From: Halichoerus grypus
Taxonomy: Eukaryota > Chordata > Mammalia > Carnivora > Phocidae
DNA: 64,000 bases
Assembly: GCF_964656455.1 (NCBI RefSeq)
Contig: NC_135717.1
Coordinates: 6,386,001-6,450,000, forward strand
Reading direction: 5' to 3'
Shown here: piece by piece, positions 1 through 11,245 of the stretch
Position numbering within the stretch: position 1 is the first letter of the stretch
How the letters are laid out: each line of letters starts with the position of its first letter
Notes under the pieces: generated by a model
Databases searched by the model: none
Told to the model about the DNA's origin: nothing
The model's input: the letters and a program-made list of their open reading frames with translations, nothing else
Translations under genes and position numbers: made by a program

Positions 1-134
1 AAATAATTTTAGATAGGAAAAATTAATTGCAAATGCATATTTTGAAAGCATAGAGTTCTGACTTTAAAATTTAGGAAAAAGGCATTCAGGCCAATGGCAA
101 GAAAACCTGCCTTAATGCTTCCTGTGACCCTTAG

Positions 135-345
135 AATGTTAGACTAGAAAGAATATAAACTGTGGAATCAGACTTGGGTTCATCTTACCAACTGTCTACA
201 TTGAGCAGATTATTTAAACTGATACTTATTTTCTTCAACTATAAAACATGAAAAATAATGTATGCCTTTCTGGGTTTATGCCAAGGATTAAATTAGATTA
301 AATTATGTTGTAAGTGTAAGTACCTGGCTCATGGTAGTTACTTAA
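135..345 (+). repeat. MIR
   Basis: Reads gtggaatcagacttgggttc through a diverged 'accttgagcaagttatttaa' core, as in MIR. Lies in the ZNF655 intron. Confidence 0.5.
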
Positions 346-375
346 ATGCTTTTTTGGAAAGGACTGCAGGTGATC

Positions 376-528
376 AGATTTAAAAAAAATTTTTTTTTAA
401 AAATTTTTTAAGTAGGCTCCACGCTCAGCATGGAGCCCAACACAGGGCTTGAACTCACAACCTGAGGTCAAGACCTGAGCTGAGATCAAGAGTCGGATGC
501 TAAACCAACTGAGCCACCCAGGTGCCCC
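376..528 (-). mobile_element. Old carnivore SINE, truncated
   Basis: Ends in gagccacccaggtgcccc; the GA-rich tail half is missing. The variant body (gaactcacaacctgaggtca) marks an older subfamily. Confidence 0.85.
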
Positions 529-777
529 AGACCAGATTTTTTAATATAAACAAATTTCAGGAGTATGTTTAAATTATTTCTTTATAATGGAATTTCCTCC
601 GATTGAATATTGCTCATACTTTTGTGAAAGAGTTTGGATTTTTATTTTAAAGAGACTTTCATTTCTTTGACACTTAAGTGATCTTTTAGTTTGCTTTTAA
701 CTAGAACATCCATGACTCCAAATATGTTGGATCCTGGCTATCCATGTATTACTCTATAATCACTATTTCTCTGTTCT

Positions 778-952
778 TTTTTTTTTTTTTTTTTTTGAGA
801 GAGAACACGAGCGGAGTTGGTGGGGGGGAACAGAGGGAGAAGCAGACTCCCCACTGAGCAGGGAATCCGAGGTGGGGCTCAATCTCAGGACTCCAGGATC
901 ATGACCTGAACCGAAGGCAGACGCTTAACCAACTGAGCCACCCAGGCGCCCC
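778..952 (-). mobile_element. Carnivore SINE
   Basis: Complete from poly-T to caggcgcccc. Target duplication tctctgttctttttt on both sides. Confidence 0.92.
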
Positions 953-1077
953 TCTCTGTTCTTTTTTATTTATTTTCACTTTTTACTCCATTGTCGGTAT
1001 GTTGATCTCCTGTTGTCTTTCTGTACATATGTTGGAGGAAGGGACAGATTTCAACACAATCATTATTTTTTACTAGC

Positions 1078-1320
1078 AGATTATGTGAAAGCCAGGTTCT
1101 GAAAGACTGGGTTTGAGCCCTAGCTTTGCTAGTTATTGTGACCTTGGGCAAGTTATTTAAACTGTCAGTCTTAGTTTTCTTATTTGTAAAATGGGTACAG
1201 CAGTAGTTTCTACTTCATAAAGTTATGATGAGTATTAAATTAGTGAAAATTTGTAAAGTTCTTGGTGTGGTACTTTGCACCTACCAAATGTGCAGTAAAC
1301 CTTAGCTTAATATTTTAATG
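1078..1320 (+). repeat. MIR
   Basis: Core 'gaccttgggcaagttattta' and 'ttgtaaaatgggtacagcag' are diagnostic. It lies directly before a SINE insertion. Confidence 0.75.
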
Positions 1321-1340
1321 ATACTGATGATATAGATGAC

Positions 1341-1541
1341 TTTTTTTTTTTTTAAGATTTTATTTATTTATTTGACAGAGAGAGACACAGCAAGAGAGGG
1401 AACACAAGCAGGGTGAGTGGGAGAGGGAGAAGCAGGCCTCCCGCGGAGCAGGGAGCCCGATGTGGGGCTCGATCCCAGGACCCTGGGATCATGACCTGAG
1501 CCGAAGGCAGACGCTTAACGACTGAGCCACCCAGGTGCCCC
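1341..1541 (-). mobile_element. Carnivore SINE
   Basis: Full length; target duplication gatatagatgactttt. Confidence 0.94.
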
Positions 1542-1599
1542 GATATAGATGACTTTTAAGTCTATATTTTGAACCCTGTTCTCTCATCAAAACTAGTCT

Positions 1600-1789
1600 T
1601 TCTTTTTTTTTTTTTAAGATTTATTTATTTGTCAAAGAGAGAGAGCACAAGCAGGGGGAATGGTGGGCAGAGGGAGAAGCAGGCTCCCCGCTGAGCAAGG
1701 AGTCTGATGTAGGACTCGATCCCAGGACCCCGGGATCATGACCTCAGACAAAGGCAGACGCTTAACCGATTGAGCCACCCAGGTGCCCC
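1600..1789 (-). mobile_element. Carnivore SINE
   Basis: Full length, somewhat diverged; 60 bases after the previous copy and in the same orientation. Confidence 0.92.
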
Positions 1790-3069
1790 CAGAACTGTAG
1801 TATTTTATCTCTAACTGCCTACTAGACATTTTCTCTTATTCCTGACTGCATTAACTTAAACACAATCTAAAATCAAACCCTTCTTTCCTCATGGAGACAG
1901 TTTTTTTTGTTGTGTATAGGTGATGTGGGTATAGATATAGAATAAATAAGCAACATTTGCTTCAGTTATCAAATACTTAGAAACACTTTGATATCTGAGC
2001 TAAAAGTTACAAATTCTGTTATCAGAATTCTGAGCAGAATATTTGCTGCTTCATGCCATGCTTTTTTTTTTAAACTTGAAAACTATTTCATTTGACATGG
2101 AGGACCTCAACTAAATAAGCGTCCAAAGGAGGGGAATAGACTGTTAATCCCCAGCAGGAATTCGGGAACACAGTAAATGCCTTTCTTTTATCTGTTCTGT
2201 ATCTTCCTGTTCATAGGTTCTCACATGGAATCCCAAGAGGACAGCTGTTGGTTTGTCATATTTTACAGGCCTAGTGCCCTTTAATAAACTGGTTATCTGT
2301 TATATGTTGACGCTAGGACACAAAATTGGCACTCATTAAGTAGCTCTTAAGTAAATAAATCAAAAGAAGTACAAGATATAAGATACATGGTCCCTGCTAG
2401 TAAGAGTTTATAAATGAAGTAGGGATGATAATTCCTGAAGCCAGTTAAATAAAAATCTATAAACTCCATTATATAGTGACATGTCAGGATAAGAGGAACA
2501 AATAATAAATTGTGTAGACATTCAGTAAGTGGAGGAAAAGGCTTTTGGAGTTGACGGGCTTGAGCTAGCCCTTGTATGTGTGCTACTAGAAGATTTCTAG
2601 TCTGAAGACGTATAAAAACTTCCCCTTTGATACTATAATAGTTCTGCCCCCCTCAGGATCAGACTGCTTCTTGCTTTTGCTTTAAAAGAGATTAGATCCT
2701 AGCAGTCCATTATGTAAGCCAAGAAAGACCATTTTTATGTGAAGGTGCACTTTCATTGCACTTGCCTCTCTCTATCATATTATAGTTAGTTGTTTATATC
2801 TGTCTCTACATAGTTTCCATATGGGAGGCACCCCGTAGATGTTTGTTGAATAAACAAGAGTGTAAGCTCCTAATGGGTAAGAATGTGTTATTTTTTGTTT
2901 CCTCATGTTCACTGAAGCGAATTGAGATTGGTGAAGTTTCTTGAGATTGGTTCTTGGAATATCAGTCCTCACTGATTCTGTTGCTGCAGTTGAGCTCACC
3001 ACACAACAGGTGCTTGAGTATTCACCTTCCTCCAGTCCAGCGAAGTTATATTTTGATGACTTCCCTTTT

Positions 3070-3098
3070 GACCTGGTCTAATACTTGTAGACCAGGTC
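3070..3098. repeat. Perfect 11-bp inverted repeat
   Basis: Stem gacctggtcta, loop atacttg, stem tagaccaggtc. It lies in the intron 340 bases before the KRAB-B exon. Confidence 0.8.
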
Positions 3099-3433
3099 TA
3101 ATACAAAGATTGATCTATAGGCAACAGCTGAAGAGTGAAAATGATCACTTCTGTGAAGACAGGTACACACTCATGCACCAATTCCCTTGTCTGAGTAATG
3201 TTTAAATGAATACTTCTCCCAAAGTCATCAACTTGCCCCGTAACACACCTCTTCCTGGAGCACAAGTAGGAGCTCCCTGTAGAAGATCTTTGCCCTTCTT
3301 ACTCTCCAGGCCTTCCCTAATGTCTTCTAAGAATTTACTTTCTCTCTCCATTAACTGTTAGTTAAGAGAAAAAGTGTCTTTGTGTAGTGTCTGGGGATAA
3401 ATCGCCACATCCCATTTCCTTCTCTGTGAGCAG

Positions 3434-3538
3434 GATTTCCAATTTCCAAGCCTGATGGGATCTCCCAGCGGGAACAAGATCTACAGGTCTTTGATCTGGA
3501 AACTAAGAATAGAGAAGTCTTAAGAGATGACTGCTCAG
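3434..3538 (+). CDS. ZNF655: ZNF655 exon: KRAB-B-like box
   Basis: A CAG acceptor precedes 3434 and TCAG|GTGAGT ends it. With one base carried in from the previous exon it reads GFPISKPDGISQREQDLQVF and onward, the usual KRAB-B pattern (G-x-P-x-x-K-P-D-x-I-x-x-x-E-Q). It is 105 bases long and leaves one base for the next codon, matching the terminal exon. In KRAB proteins the B box strengthens KAP1 recruitment by the A box. No A box is visible in the 3.4 kb upstream, so it is either outside the window or absent from this transcript. Confidence 0.82.
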
Positions 3539-5442
3539 GTGAGTAAGGTAGAATCGATCAGATGGAATTAGTAGGGAAGTAAGAGTCAAATTGTTGAGCC
3601 AAATTGTAGCTGCTTTGGCAGTCAGAATGAAGAGCTCGGTCTATATACTAGATGGCGAGCTCCTTCCTCTTCCCTTCAGTTTTGATGAATTCTTTGCATT
3701 TACTTTATCCCTTATCCACAAGTTGTACTGGGTCCCTGTTCAAGTTGCTTATCTATAATTCTTTTGAACTACTTCCCTATTACCTGCTTTGAAACACCTT
3801 AATTGGTTATCTTCTTTGCCAAAAACGTCCTCTGTTTCTACCACACCCTGAACCATTTGTATATTACCTCACTGCTCCTATTCATGCCCTTGCATCTGCT
3901 GTTGAGATTTTGTGCCTGTGCTTCAGAGTAAATAAACTCTCATTTTAGTAGATTCTAGATTATTTAGTTTTCTCCTCTCTGAGGTTTTTTTTTTCCCCCT
4001 AAGCACAGGGTACAGATTACATTTGCATTTTCTATTTATATATTGAATCAGATGGAGAGACAAGAGAAGAGAACAAGCTGTTGATTCCTAAGCAGGAAAT
4101 TTTGGAAGAAGTACATTCATACAAAGTGAGAGTAGGAAGACTCAAAAAGGATATTGCCCAAGTTCCTGGGACTAGAGAAGTGTCTAAACCTGAGGACAGA
4201 TTAGAAAGGCTTCAGGAAATCCTAAGGAAATTTCTCTTCCTGGAGAGAGAGTTTAGGCAGATAACAATCAGCAAGAAAGCCTTCACCAGTGACAGTGAAT
4301 GTAATGAACCTGAAAAAAGCTTCAGTCTGGACTCTACCCTTGATACAGATCAGAGAGTTCTTAGAATACAGAATATTGATGATACTGATAAGTATGACAT
4401 GGGTGTGAACCAGAATTCAGCTGCTGGTAAACAAGAACAAATAAATCTCATACAGGATGTTCAGAGTAGTGAATATAAGGAAAGCTTAATGGATCTCTCC
4501 CATCTTAGTAAATGTGACAGCATTCCTGCCACAGAGAAATCCTATAAATGTGATGCATGTGAGAAAGTCTTCCATCAGAGCTCTGCCCTTTCTAGACATC
4601 AGAGAATTCATACTAGAGAGAAACCCTACAAATGTAAAGAATGTGAAAAATCTTTCAGTCAGAGTTCAAGTCTTAGTCGACATAAAAGAATACACACTAG
4701 AGAAAAACCCTATAAATGTGAAGCATCTGATAAATCCTGTGAAGCATCTGATAAATCCTGTAGTCAGAGCTCAGACATAACTCCACATAAGAGGATTCAC
4801 ACTAGAGCAAAGTCTTATAAATGTAGTAATTGTGAAAGGGTTTTCAGTCGCAGTGTACATCTTACTCAACATCAGAAGATTCACAGAGAGATGCCCTGTA
4901 AGTGTACTGTATGTGGCAGTGACTTCCATCATACCTCACACCTTGCTGAACATCAGAAAGTCCACTGTGAAGAGAAAGCCTATGAATACAATGATTGTGG
5001 GTTGACCTTTATGAAACATCAAGGAATTCATCTCAGAGAAAAGCCCTATACGTGTAATGAATGTGGAAAGGACTTCAGATTGAATTCCCATCTTATTCAG
5101 CATCAAAGAATTCACACAGGAGAGAAACCACATGAATGTAATGAGTGTGGAAAAGCTTTTGGTCAAACTTCATGCCTTATTCAGCATCACAAAATTCATG
5201 GGAAAGAGAAGTCCTATGAGTGTAATGATTATGAGGAAAGTTTCAATCATAGCTCAGATCTTGTTCTTCAGCAAGAAGTCCTCACCAGAGAAAAAGCCTT
5301 TGATTGTGATGCATGGGAAAAGAACCTCAGTCAGACAGCACACCTTGGTCAACATCAAAGAATTCATACCAAAGAGAAACCTTATGAATGTGACGAACGT
5401 GGGGAGACGTTTAGTCAAATTCAGGCCTCATTCAACATCTGA
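3434..5442 (+). CDS. ZNF655: ZNF655 (3' part): KRAB-B exon plus C2H2 zinc-finger terminal exon
   Basis: Zinc-finger protein of the KRAB class (also called VIK), expected to act in the nucleus. Coding pieces seen are 3434-3538 and 4052-5442, joined in phase 1 (G|AT gives Asp of DGET). Together they give about 498 residues; the 5' exons, including any KRAB-A box, lie upstream of the window. The terminal exon opens with DGETREENKL and an acidic, coiled linker (QEILEEVHSYKVRVGRLK) that I recall closely from human ZNF655. Six fingers keep all C2H2 ligands. Others are degenerate: one replaced by a CEASDKS tandem repeat, one with a 6-residue deletion, and three C-terminal ones lacking ligands. The human protein, as I recall it, stops after HTKENS; here the frame reads HTKEKPYEC and runs about 23 residues further before a TGA. 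Identity is supported by residue-level recall and by gene order with TMEM225B and ZSCAN25. Confidence 0.9.
4052..5442 (+). CDS. ZNF655: ZNF655 terminal exon, C2H2 zinc fingers
   Basis: Acceptor at 4049-4051, stop TGA at 5440-5442, no internal stop over 463 codons. An open reading frame apparently starting at 4081 would use TTG and is really the middle of the exon. Intact fingers (C-x2-C-x12-H-x3-H) start near 4540, 4624, 4813, 4894, 5044 and 5128, joined by HTREKPYKC- or HTGEKP-type linkers. Between the second and third intact fingers sits an exact 21-bp tandem duplication (4717-4737 and 4738-4758). The fingers after about 5212 have lost ligands: NDY for the second Cys, VLQQEVL in place of the His pair, and DAW for a Cys. 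Confidence 0.9.
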
Positions 5443-5850
5443 GAGTTCACACCAGGGAGAAATTATATATGTACTGAAGGTGGTGAAGCCTTCAGTCATA
5501 GCTCAACCTTATTCAGCATCAGAGAATCCACACCAGAGAGAAACTCTCTGAATGTGATGAATGTAGGAAAACTATTTGTCAGTGTTAAAACTTCATCGAC
5601 ATCTGCGAACCCATACCAATGAGAAAATCCATGAATACATTGAATGTGGTAAATGCTTCATGCTATTTTCATACCTTAGTCACCATTGGAGAATTCTTAC
5701 TGGAATAAAATTCCATCACTGTAATAAATGTGAAATAGCCTTCAGTCAAAGAAACTACCTTGTTCAGCATCAAATTCATTCCATGCAGAAAGCCTATGAA
5801 TGTAATAAGCATGTATGCGCATGGGAGGATTCAGTCATATTCCACCCCTT
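5443..5850 (+). pseudogene. Fossil zinc fingers downstream of the ZNF655 stop
   Basis: Just after the stop another frame reads LIQHLRVHT, exactly what the interrupted finger should have ended with, so an indel near 5415-5430 shifted the frame. Finger remnants then continue in changing frames: HLRTHTNEKIHEYIECGKC near 5590-5655, then CNKCEIAFSQRNYLVQHQ near 5725-5775, and a last piece near 5800. Ligands are partly lost and frames are broken, so this is decayed coding sequence now lying in the 3' UTR. Confidence 0.75.
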
Positions 5851-7712
5851 ATTCAACGTCAAAGAATCCGTGCCCAGGAGAAGCCATTCAAGTGTAGCAA
5901 AGGTGACAAATCTTTCAGTGGGAGTTCAAGTCTTTTTCGTCATTAGAATCTCCACACCAGACCAGAATCTGATACAATGCAAATGGAAAAAATGTACCTC
6001 TACATTTCAGGCTTTACTCAACATCAAAATACTGGAGAGAAATTTTTATATAAAATTGTTAGCCCTGATTTTTTCATTGCAGAAGAAGATAGTCTGAGGA
6101 GTGACTTGGTGAATGCAATGCTGTTTCCTCATGGTATTCTTTTATTTAATAGGTGGTGTAGGTAGGTATATAAACTTTATTTATGGAGCTCATTTAAACT
6201 ATTTTTTAAAATATGGCCTATGAACATTTTTATTTTTCCTGAAATTTGGTTCCTGTTACAGCTTCTCTAAGATATTGTTAATACACCCATGTAAAAACAT
6301 AATTAACTTCTGGAAAGTAGCTCATTTAGATTTTTCTGCTGTTCTCAGCCCAAGTTCTCTCCAAAACAGACTCTTAGGTCTGCTGTTTTCTGAGCATCCT
6401 ACTTTCCTGTTGCTTTCCAGCCACAACACTTGGATTCCTGTTAATTTCTCCATTTTCTTAGTACCTTCAAATGATGGTTTTCTAGTTTTAAGCTTCTCAC
6501 CAGCAGGTTTGCCATCCCTACTTGATGTTCGTGTTCTGGTGTCTTCTTTCCTAAAGTGAAGCATCTACCTTTAAAAAGAATTGGATTTCCACATCCTGTC
6601 CATCCATGAGTTTGAAGGATTCCATCTCTACTGCGTTTGCGGCAGGCAGCTAAACATTTTCAAATGACACCCCACCCAATAGCTGTCTTGTCTGCATCCC
6701 ACAGCCCTCTAAAAGAGCTAAGGACATCAGGGAGCCAACAAGACTCCTGATGGTCTAGCTACATTCATTCAGCGCCTGTTCTGCATGTCAAAGTTTAGAA
6801 TTATTTTATATACTTCCTGTTGAAGGACAGCAAAATGCTCAGGTCTGCTTTTGATAGGGCAAAATATAAAGAACATATACAGAAAAGTCAGAGAACTTCA
6901 TAAGGGAATGCAGCTTTTCAAAAAAGATACTGCTGTTCTTCTGTAATCTCTCTGGAGAGAGTATTTCAAGAGAGTGGCAGGTCTTCCTGGTAAAATTTTA
7001 ACTACTACGATTGCTTCTTTATCTGTTTGGATTTTTGCCCCCCCTCTCCCATCAATCCAGGACAGTATTTGAAGTGTGGGGGCTTTGTGTATAATTGTTT
7101 ATTCGTCATCGCATTTTCTGTATTTTACAAGAGTCTACAGGCCATATAAAAGAACTTGGTTTTTTGATTGATAAAAGTGATCACAGATGTCAGGATGTCC
7201 AGAGTTCAGGGTCACTGTCAACACCTAGCCAAGAATTCATGATTCTTTAGATGTTGTCAAAGCATTTTATTATATTTTTCCATCTTAAGTTTCTTAAGAC
7301 AGGTGTTACTTAAAATTCTTACTGTCATTCCAGCAAGTGAGGCCTTCATAGTTCAGATGTTATAATATTCACTAGGGATTCTCAACAAATATATAACAAT
7401 TTACTGCTTATTCTGTAATCCTCTTATGGCTAAGCTCTAAGATAGTTCTACCACCGTATTTTGCCTCTTAGCCATCAGCAAGCATAGGATCTTATCAGGG
7501 CAAAGTAGAGATCTAAATGAATTGATTTAAATGTAAAAGCAAATGAAAAATGCATGTTTTTTTTCCATTGTTTATGAATGTGTATGCCCTTATGTACAGA
7601 GACCAATGGTCACTTCTGGTGATTATGAAACAGATTAATCCCTAAATAGCAGAATATGTAAAAATCACATGTATGCATTTGGTTTAGGAATGTGCTTTTG
7701 TACTTCCACTTG

Positions 7713-7718
7713 AATAAA
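7713..7718 (+). other. Possible ZNF655 polyadenylation signal
   Basis: AATAAA followed within 10 bases by a GT-rich stretch (GGTGTGTTTGAT). It lies 2.3 kb past the ZNF655 stop, a plausible 3' UTR length. No transcript evidence. Confidence 0.35.
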
Positions 7719-8234
7719 GGTGTGTTTGATACTCAGAATCTGTTTCAAAAAATATCTAAAGGCCTCAGCCAGAAGCATTTGGAAATCTTGGAATCACCTT
7801 CCTGGCTGCGACTCAGTTCCTTCCAGAAACCTGCTTCACAACAGGAGTGGATCAGTCTCCTTCACACTGATAGAAAGCTTGCTCTTCCACAGACTTGGGG
7901 AACAAAGTCTGAATGTTTAGGGTTTTAAGGATTATTCACTTGGGATGTTGTTGGCACATAAATAGTTTGAGGTTTCAGTAGGACTAGGCAGAATGTGTGT
8001 GTTTTTTTTTTAAATAAGTAAAACACATTTTAAAAAATGAGAAACCAAAATAATCCTGGAGGACAATTGTCTCTTTAAACTTGGAATATTTAATCAGTCC
8101 AATATAATGTGAGTTTGTGTTTTTAGTGTTTTAATCTTGAAGATTAAAGGAGAGGGAAGAGAAGAAATCTAATAGTTGAGGTACACCAAATATCCACCTA
8201 CCTACATGCATATGTATGTTCATATTCAAACTTA

Positions 8235-8370
8235 ATCCTCACACCTCTGCAAGGGAACTAGCTCCATTTTACAGAGGAACTGAGGTGTAGAGAGGTTGAA
8301 GAATCTGTTAGCGTCACTCAGCAAGTTAATGGCTCAAGTCCGGCCTGACTCCCAGGCTTTCCATCATCAT
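8235..8370 (-). repeat. MIR, antisense
   Basis: Reads 'ccattttacagaggaactga' and 'gtagagaggttgaagaat', the reverse of the MIR core. Confidence 0.7.
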
Positions 8371-9214
8371 GATGTTGATATTAGACACATCCCAGAACCC
8401 AGAGAAGTTTTCTTTGATAGCTCTTCATTCCCTGTTATATCCTCAGTGGTTGACTTACCAGTTTGCAATTAATCTGAATGCTCCCAGAGCTGTCTGGGAT
8501 ACTAGGAGAAAATATCCCAGTATCTTTTGGGAGCTAGTCAGAGATCCTGCTCCCTGAAACAGGCTTAGATGATTTTGACAATGACATGCCACAGGTCAGA
8601 GCTCCCAAATTCTTAGCTCTTGTCAAGCTATCCCAGCTCCCATTACTAGATTTACATTTCCATTTCTCAATGCCCAGAATGTGCTCTTTTTCCCTGCTAA
8701 CTGGAACTTGCTGATTGATGGACATGTATTAGATTTCCTGTCACTTCTGACTAAATTACAGCATTGGAACAAGGTGGGTAATGGGAAAATCAAGTTTGAT
8801 TCCTAGGTTTTTGACGAGCAAAAGCGTGGATAGACGTAGACTGGAGAGATGGGGACCACTGGAAGAGGAGCAGGGAGAGTATTTCAGGCAAAAGAGCATA
8901 TCAGAAGGCCTTCAGATGAAAGAGTTTGGCATCTTCAAGGTAAGAAGCTCTCTGGAGGAATGCATTACCCTAGGAAGTAGTATGTGGGCAACTAAGGAAG
9001 TTTAAGAATGAAGTTGAAAGGAGGCCCCTTGGGTGTCATAACGGCAAAGCACAATGGAATTCCCACCTCTGAAAATGTGACCTCATCCATTCATTCATTC
9101 AGTAGTACAGTTGCCAGATGTGATGATGTTCAGTGCCAGCCCGTGGGCACAGTAACATAAATCAAACCATCAATATTAAGTGATGAAGACTAAAACAGAG
9201 TAGTTGTCACAGCA

Positions 9215-9420
9215 ATGACGAATTGGACATACCTATGTTTGAGCTTTGCTATTTACTAGCTGTGTGACTTTAGGCATGTTAGCCTCTGTAGTTTCCTTGT
9301 CTATACGATGGTTAATAATAGCATGAAAATTAAATGAGGTAATGTAAAAGGTACTGGTTATATCTTAAGTGCCAAAAAGTTACGAACATAAACACCAATA
9401 TAAAAACCAGTGAGAATGTA
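9215..9420 (+). repeat. MIR
   Basis: Tract 'tttactagctgtgtgacttt' and 'agcatgaaaattaaatgagg' match MIR. Confidence 0.72.
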
Positions 9421-10639
9421 AGTGTTTAGCATAAAATCTAAAAAAGAGGGAATTAAGGAGCAAGCATTTAGCAGTGCAGGACTAGCATTGTCCAGGGAGG
9501 GATATTCTGGTTTTGGAGAACTTAAATATGAATTGAGAGGTCATCAGGAATCCTAGACTGTGGTAGGAACTGCCTCCCCATAGGCACTCCTTACTGGAGT
9601 CAGCAAGCCTTGACATCTGTCTTTTCTTGCTAACATTTGTATCCTATGGCATCACATCTGACACTCCCTTCAAAATACGGGCACATGAATGAATCTGTTT
9701 AATCTGAGACTGGAAGGATAATTTCAAACAGCGTACTGTACAAGTCAATGAGAAGATAAATACTGGAATTTTTCATTTTGCTGATGCATCCCATTCACAC
9801 CCTTCACTTTTAGAAAATAGTTAACCTCATATTTGTATCCCATTCATGTTTATAGATTTACAACTTGGGCATAATGACAGTATCTGTCTTTTTCTTTCCC
9901 ACACTTGATCCTATTACAAATCTCCACCTGGTCTAACCTTTGTTCTCCCCCCTGGTGCAGTTTGACTCCAGGCTCTGGTTTGAACTGGCCAGGGTTCTAA
10001 AGGCTGCCTTTACTTGCTTACTGAGTCTGCAGTTTTTGGCACCTAAAATTTTGAAAAAGTATGAACTTAATGGGATTGTTGTGAAAATTAATGAGATAAT
10101 GCCAGTTTACTCCAAAACTGGTAACTGTTTCTGAGTTTAGCAGGAAACCCCCCCATCATGAACAATTCATTTCCCTAACATTTTTCCTGCTTCAACATAT
10201 CAAAGCTATCTCTGGCAAACTCGTCCAGGCACAGTAGAGTGTTTGAAATCTTGACCCTATTTCTAAGGCTTTTCTTCCTCTTTTAGCCCATTGGTACCAA
10301 TGTTAGTCCTGCTTACTTACATACTCAGGCACAGTTGGGAGGCAATGGAGTAATGGAGCGGAAACACCAGTCGGGTTGAAGCAACCTAGGGAGAGGACAG
10401 GCTGGACTGTAGGCATAGATAAGGGATTCGGGTCCAGCAGAGTCATCCCCGCTTTGTGGTTTGCAAGGAGGGAGGTGGGGATGGGTGGTAAAACGGCAGG
10501 GGTCAAGGGAGGCGGCAAATGAGGTGCATAGGGGACAGTGGGGGTGAGAAAGAAGGGAACAACCAGTTTAGATCCTAGGTCCACGTGGGCGATGAAGGGC
10601 AAATAGAGAAATCTAGCCCCATCCTCCCTCAATGCCTCC

Positions 10640-11010
10640 TTGGGTAAGGACAAACGCCAAAGGAGGCGCCATCCCAACGCGGTTCTGGGCCCAGCTCCCC
10701 AGCCGCCCCTGCAGGACCCGCGATCGAGAGGAGACCTCCGAGCTGCCTAGACGGGACCCGGAAGTGCGCGCCGGGGAGCCCGAGTTTCCAGTCGTGCCCG
10801 GGGACCGAGGGCGCCGCCGCTGCGGAGCGGCTGCGCGAGTGAGTATCAGGGCCCCGGACTGGGGGCTGCGGGTCCGCCCTGCCGCGGGGGACAGAAGCGC
10901 GGGCTGAGGCGGGGGGTGGGGGGGGCTCGGGCCCCGGTGGCGTGGGGTTGGGGCCGCAGGCCTGACCGCGCCCCCGCGCCGGGGCCCACCCAGCCCGGGG
11001 ACAGTGAAGT
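10640..11010 (+). promoter_or_regulatory. CpG island, promoter of the second zinc-finger gene
   Basis: The sequence turns sharply GC- and CpG-rich in otherwise AT-rich surroundings. It holds an ETS/GABP-type motif CCGGAAGT at 10758-10765 and a clean donor GTGAGT at 10839, which would end a noncoding first exon. The next exon, with an ATG, begins at 11084. There is no TATA box, as is usual for this promoter class. It lies 9.7 kb before the zinc-finger exon at 20718, which it most likely serves. Confidence 0.75.
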
Positions 11011-11083
11011 GGGAGCCTCTCCTGGAAAAGCTTCACCTGCCGTTTCCCCTACATCTGCCGTCTTCTCCCTCCCTTTCCCGCAG

Positions 11084-11245
11084 TGACTGCCCGTCCGTTG
11101 TGCCGCGCTCTGAAGAAATTTTAGAGGAGGTCTTGTCTTTGGAGCAGCACTGGGGATTGGATCCAGCCCATGGAGGAGCTGCCTGAGCAGATAACCCCGG
11201 AGGCCCTGTCCCCATCCTCCAAGCAGGAGCCCCGAAAGAGCAAGG
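11084..11245 (+). CDS. Exon 2 of the unnamed zinc-finger gene, with start codon
   Basis: The acceptor TTTCCCGCAG ends at 11083 after a pyrimidine tract, and the donor CAAGG|GTGAGG is at 11246. The first 86 bases would be 5' UTR. The ATG at 11170 has context CAGCCCATGG, with a Kozak G at +4, and encodes 25 residues beginning MEELPEQITPEAL and ending RKSK. The reading frame meets a stop 15 bases into the intron, so the coding piece must be spliced to be useful. Similar short Met-bearing exons precede KRAB exons in many zinc-finger genes. Confidence 0.6.

Larger units (their letters stand above)
6100..10639. other. ZNF655 3' UTR and intergenic sequence
   Basis: No coding exon recognised. It contains two MIR copies (8235-8370 and 9215-9420) and the poly(A) signal at 7713. 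Apparent open frames here are short and unlike any family. Confidence 0.6.

Noticed and set aside
2954..3205. 83-codon frame upstream of the ZNF655 KRAB-B exon, considered as the KRAB-A exon
   Set aside because: No KRAB-A motif (F-x-D-V-A-x-x-F...DLYREVM) and no suitable donor.
4514..6097. Additional frames of 70-170 codons inside and after the ZNF655 finger exon
   Set aside because: Shadows of the finger repeats in other frames, or frameshifted fossils, not separate genes.
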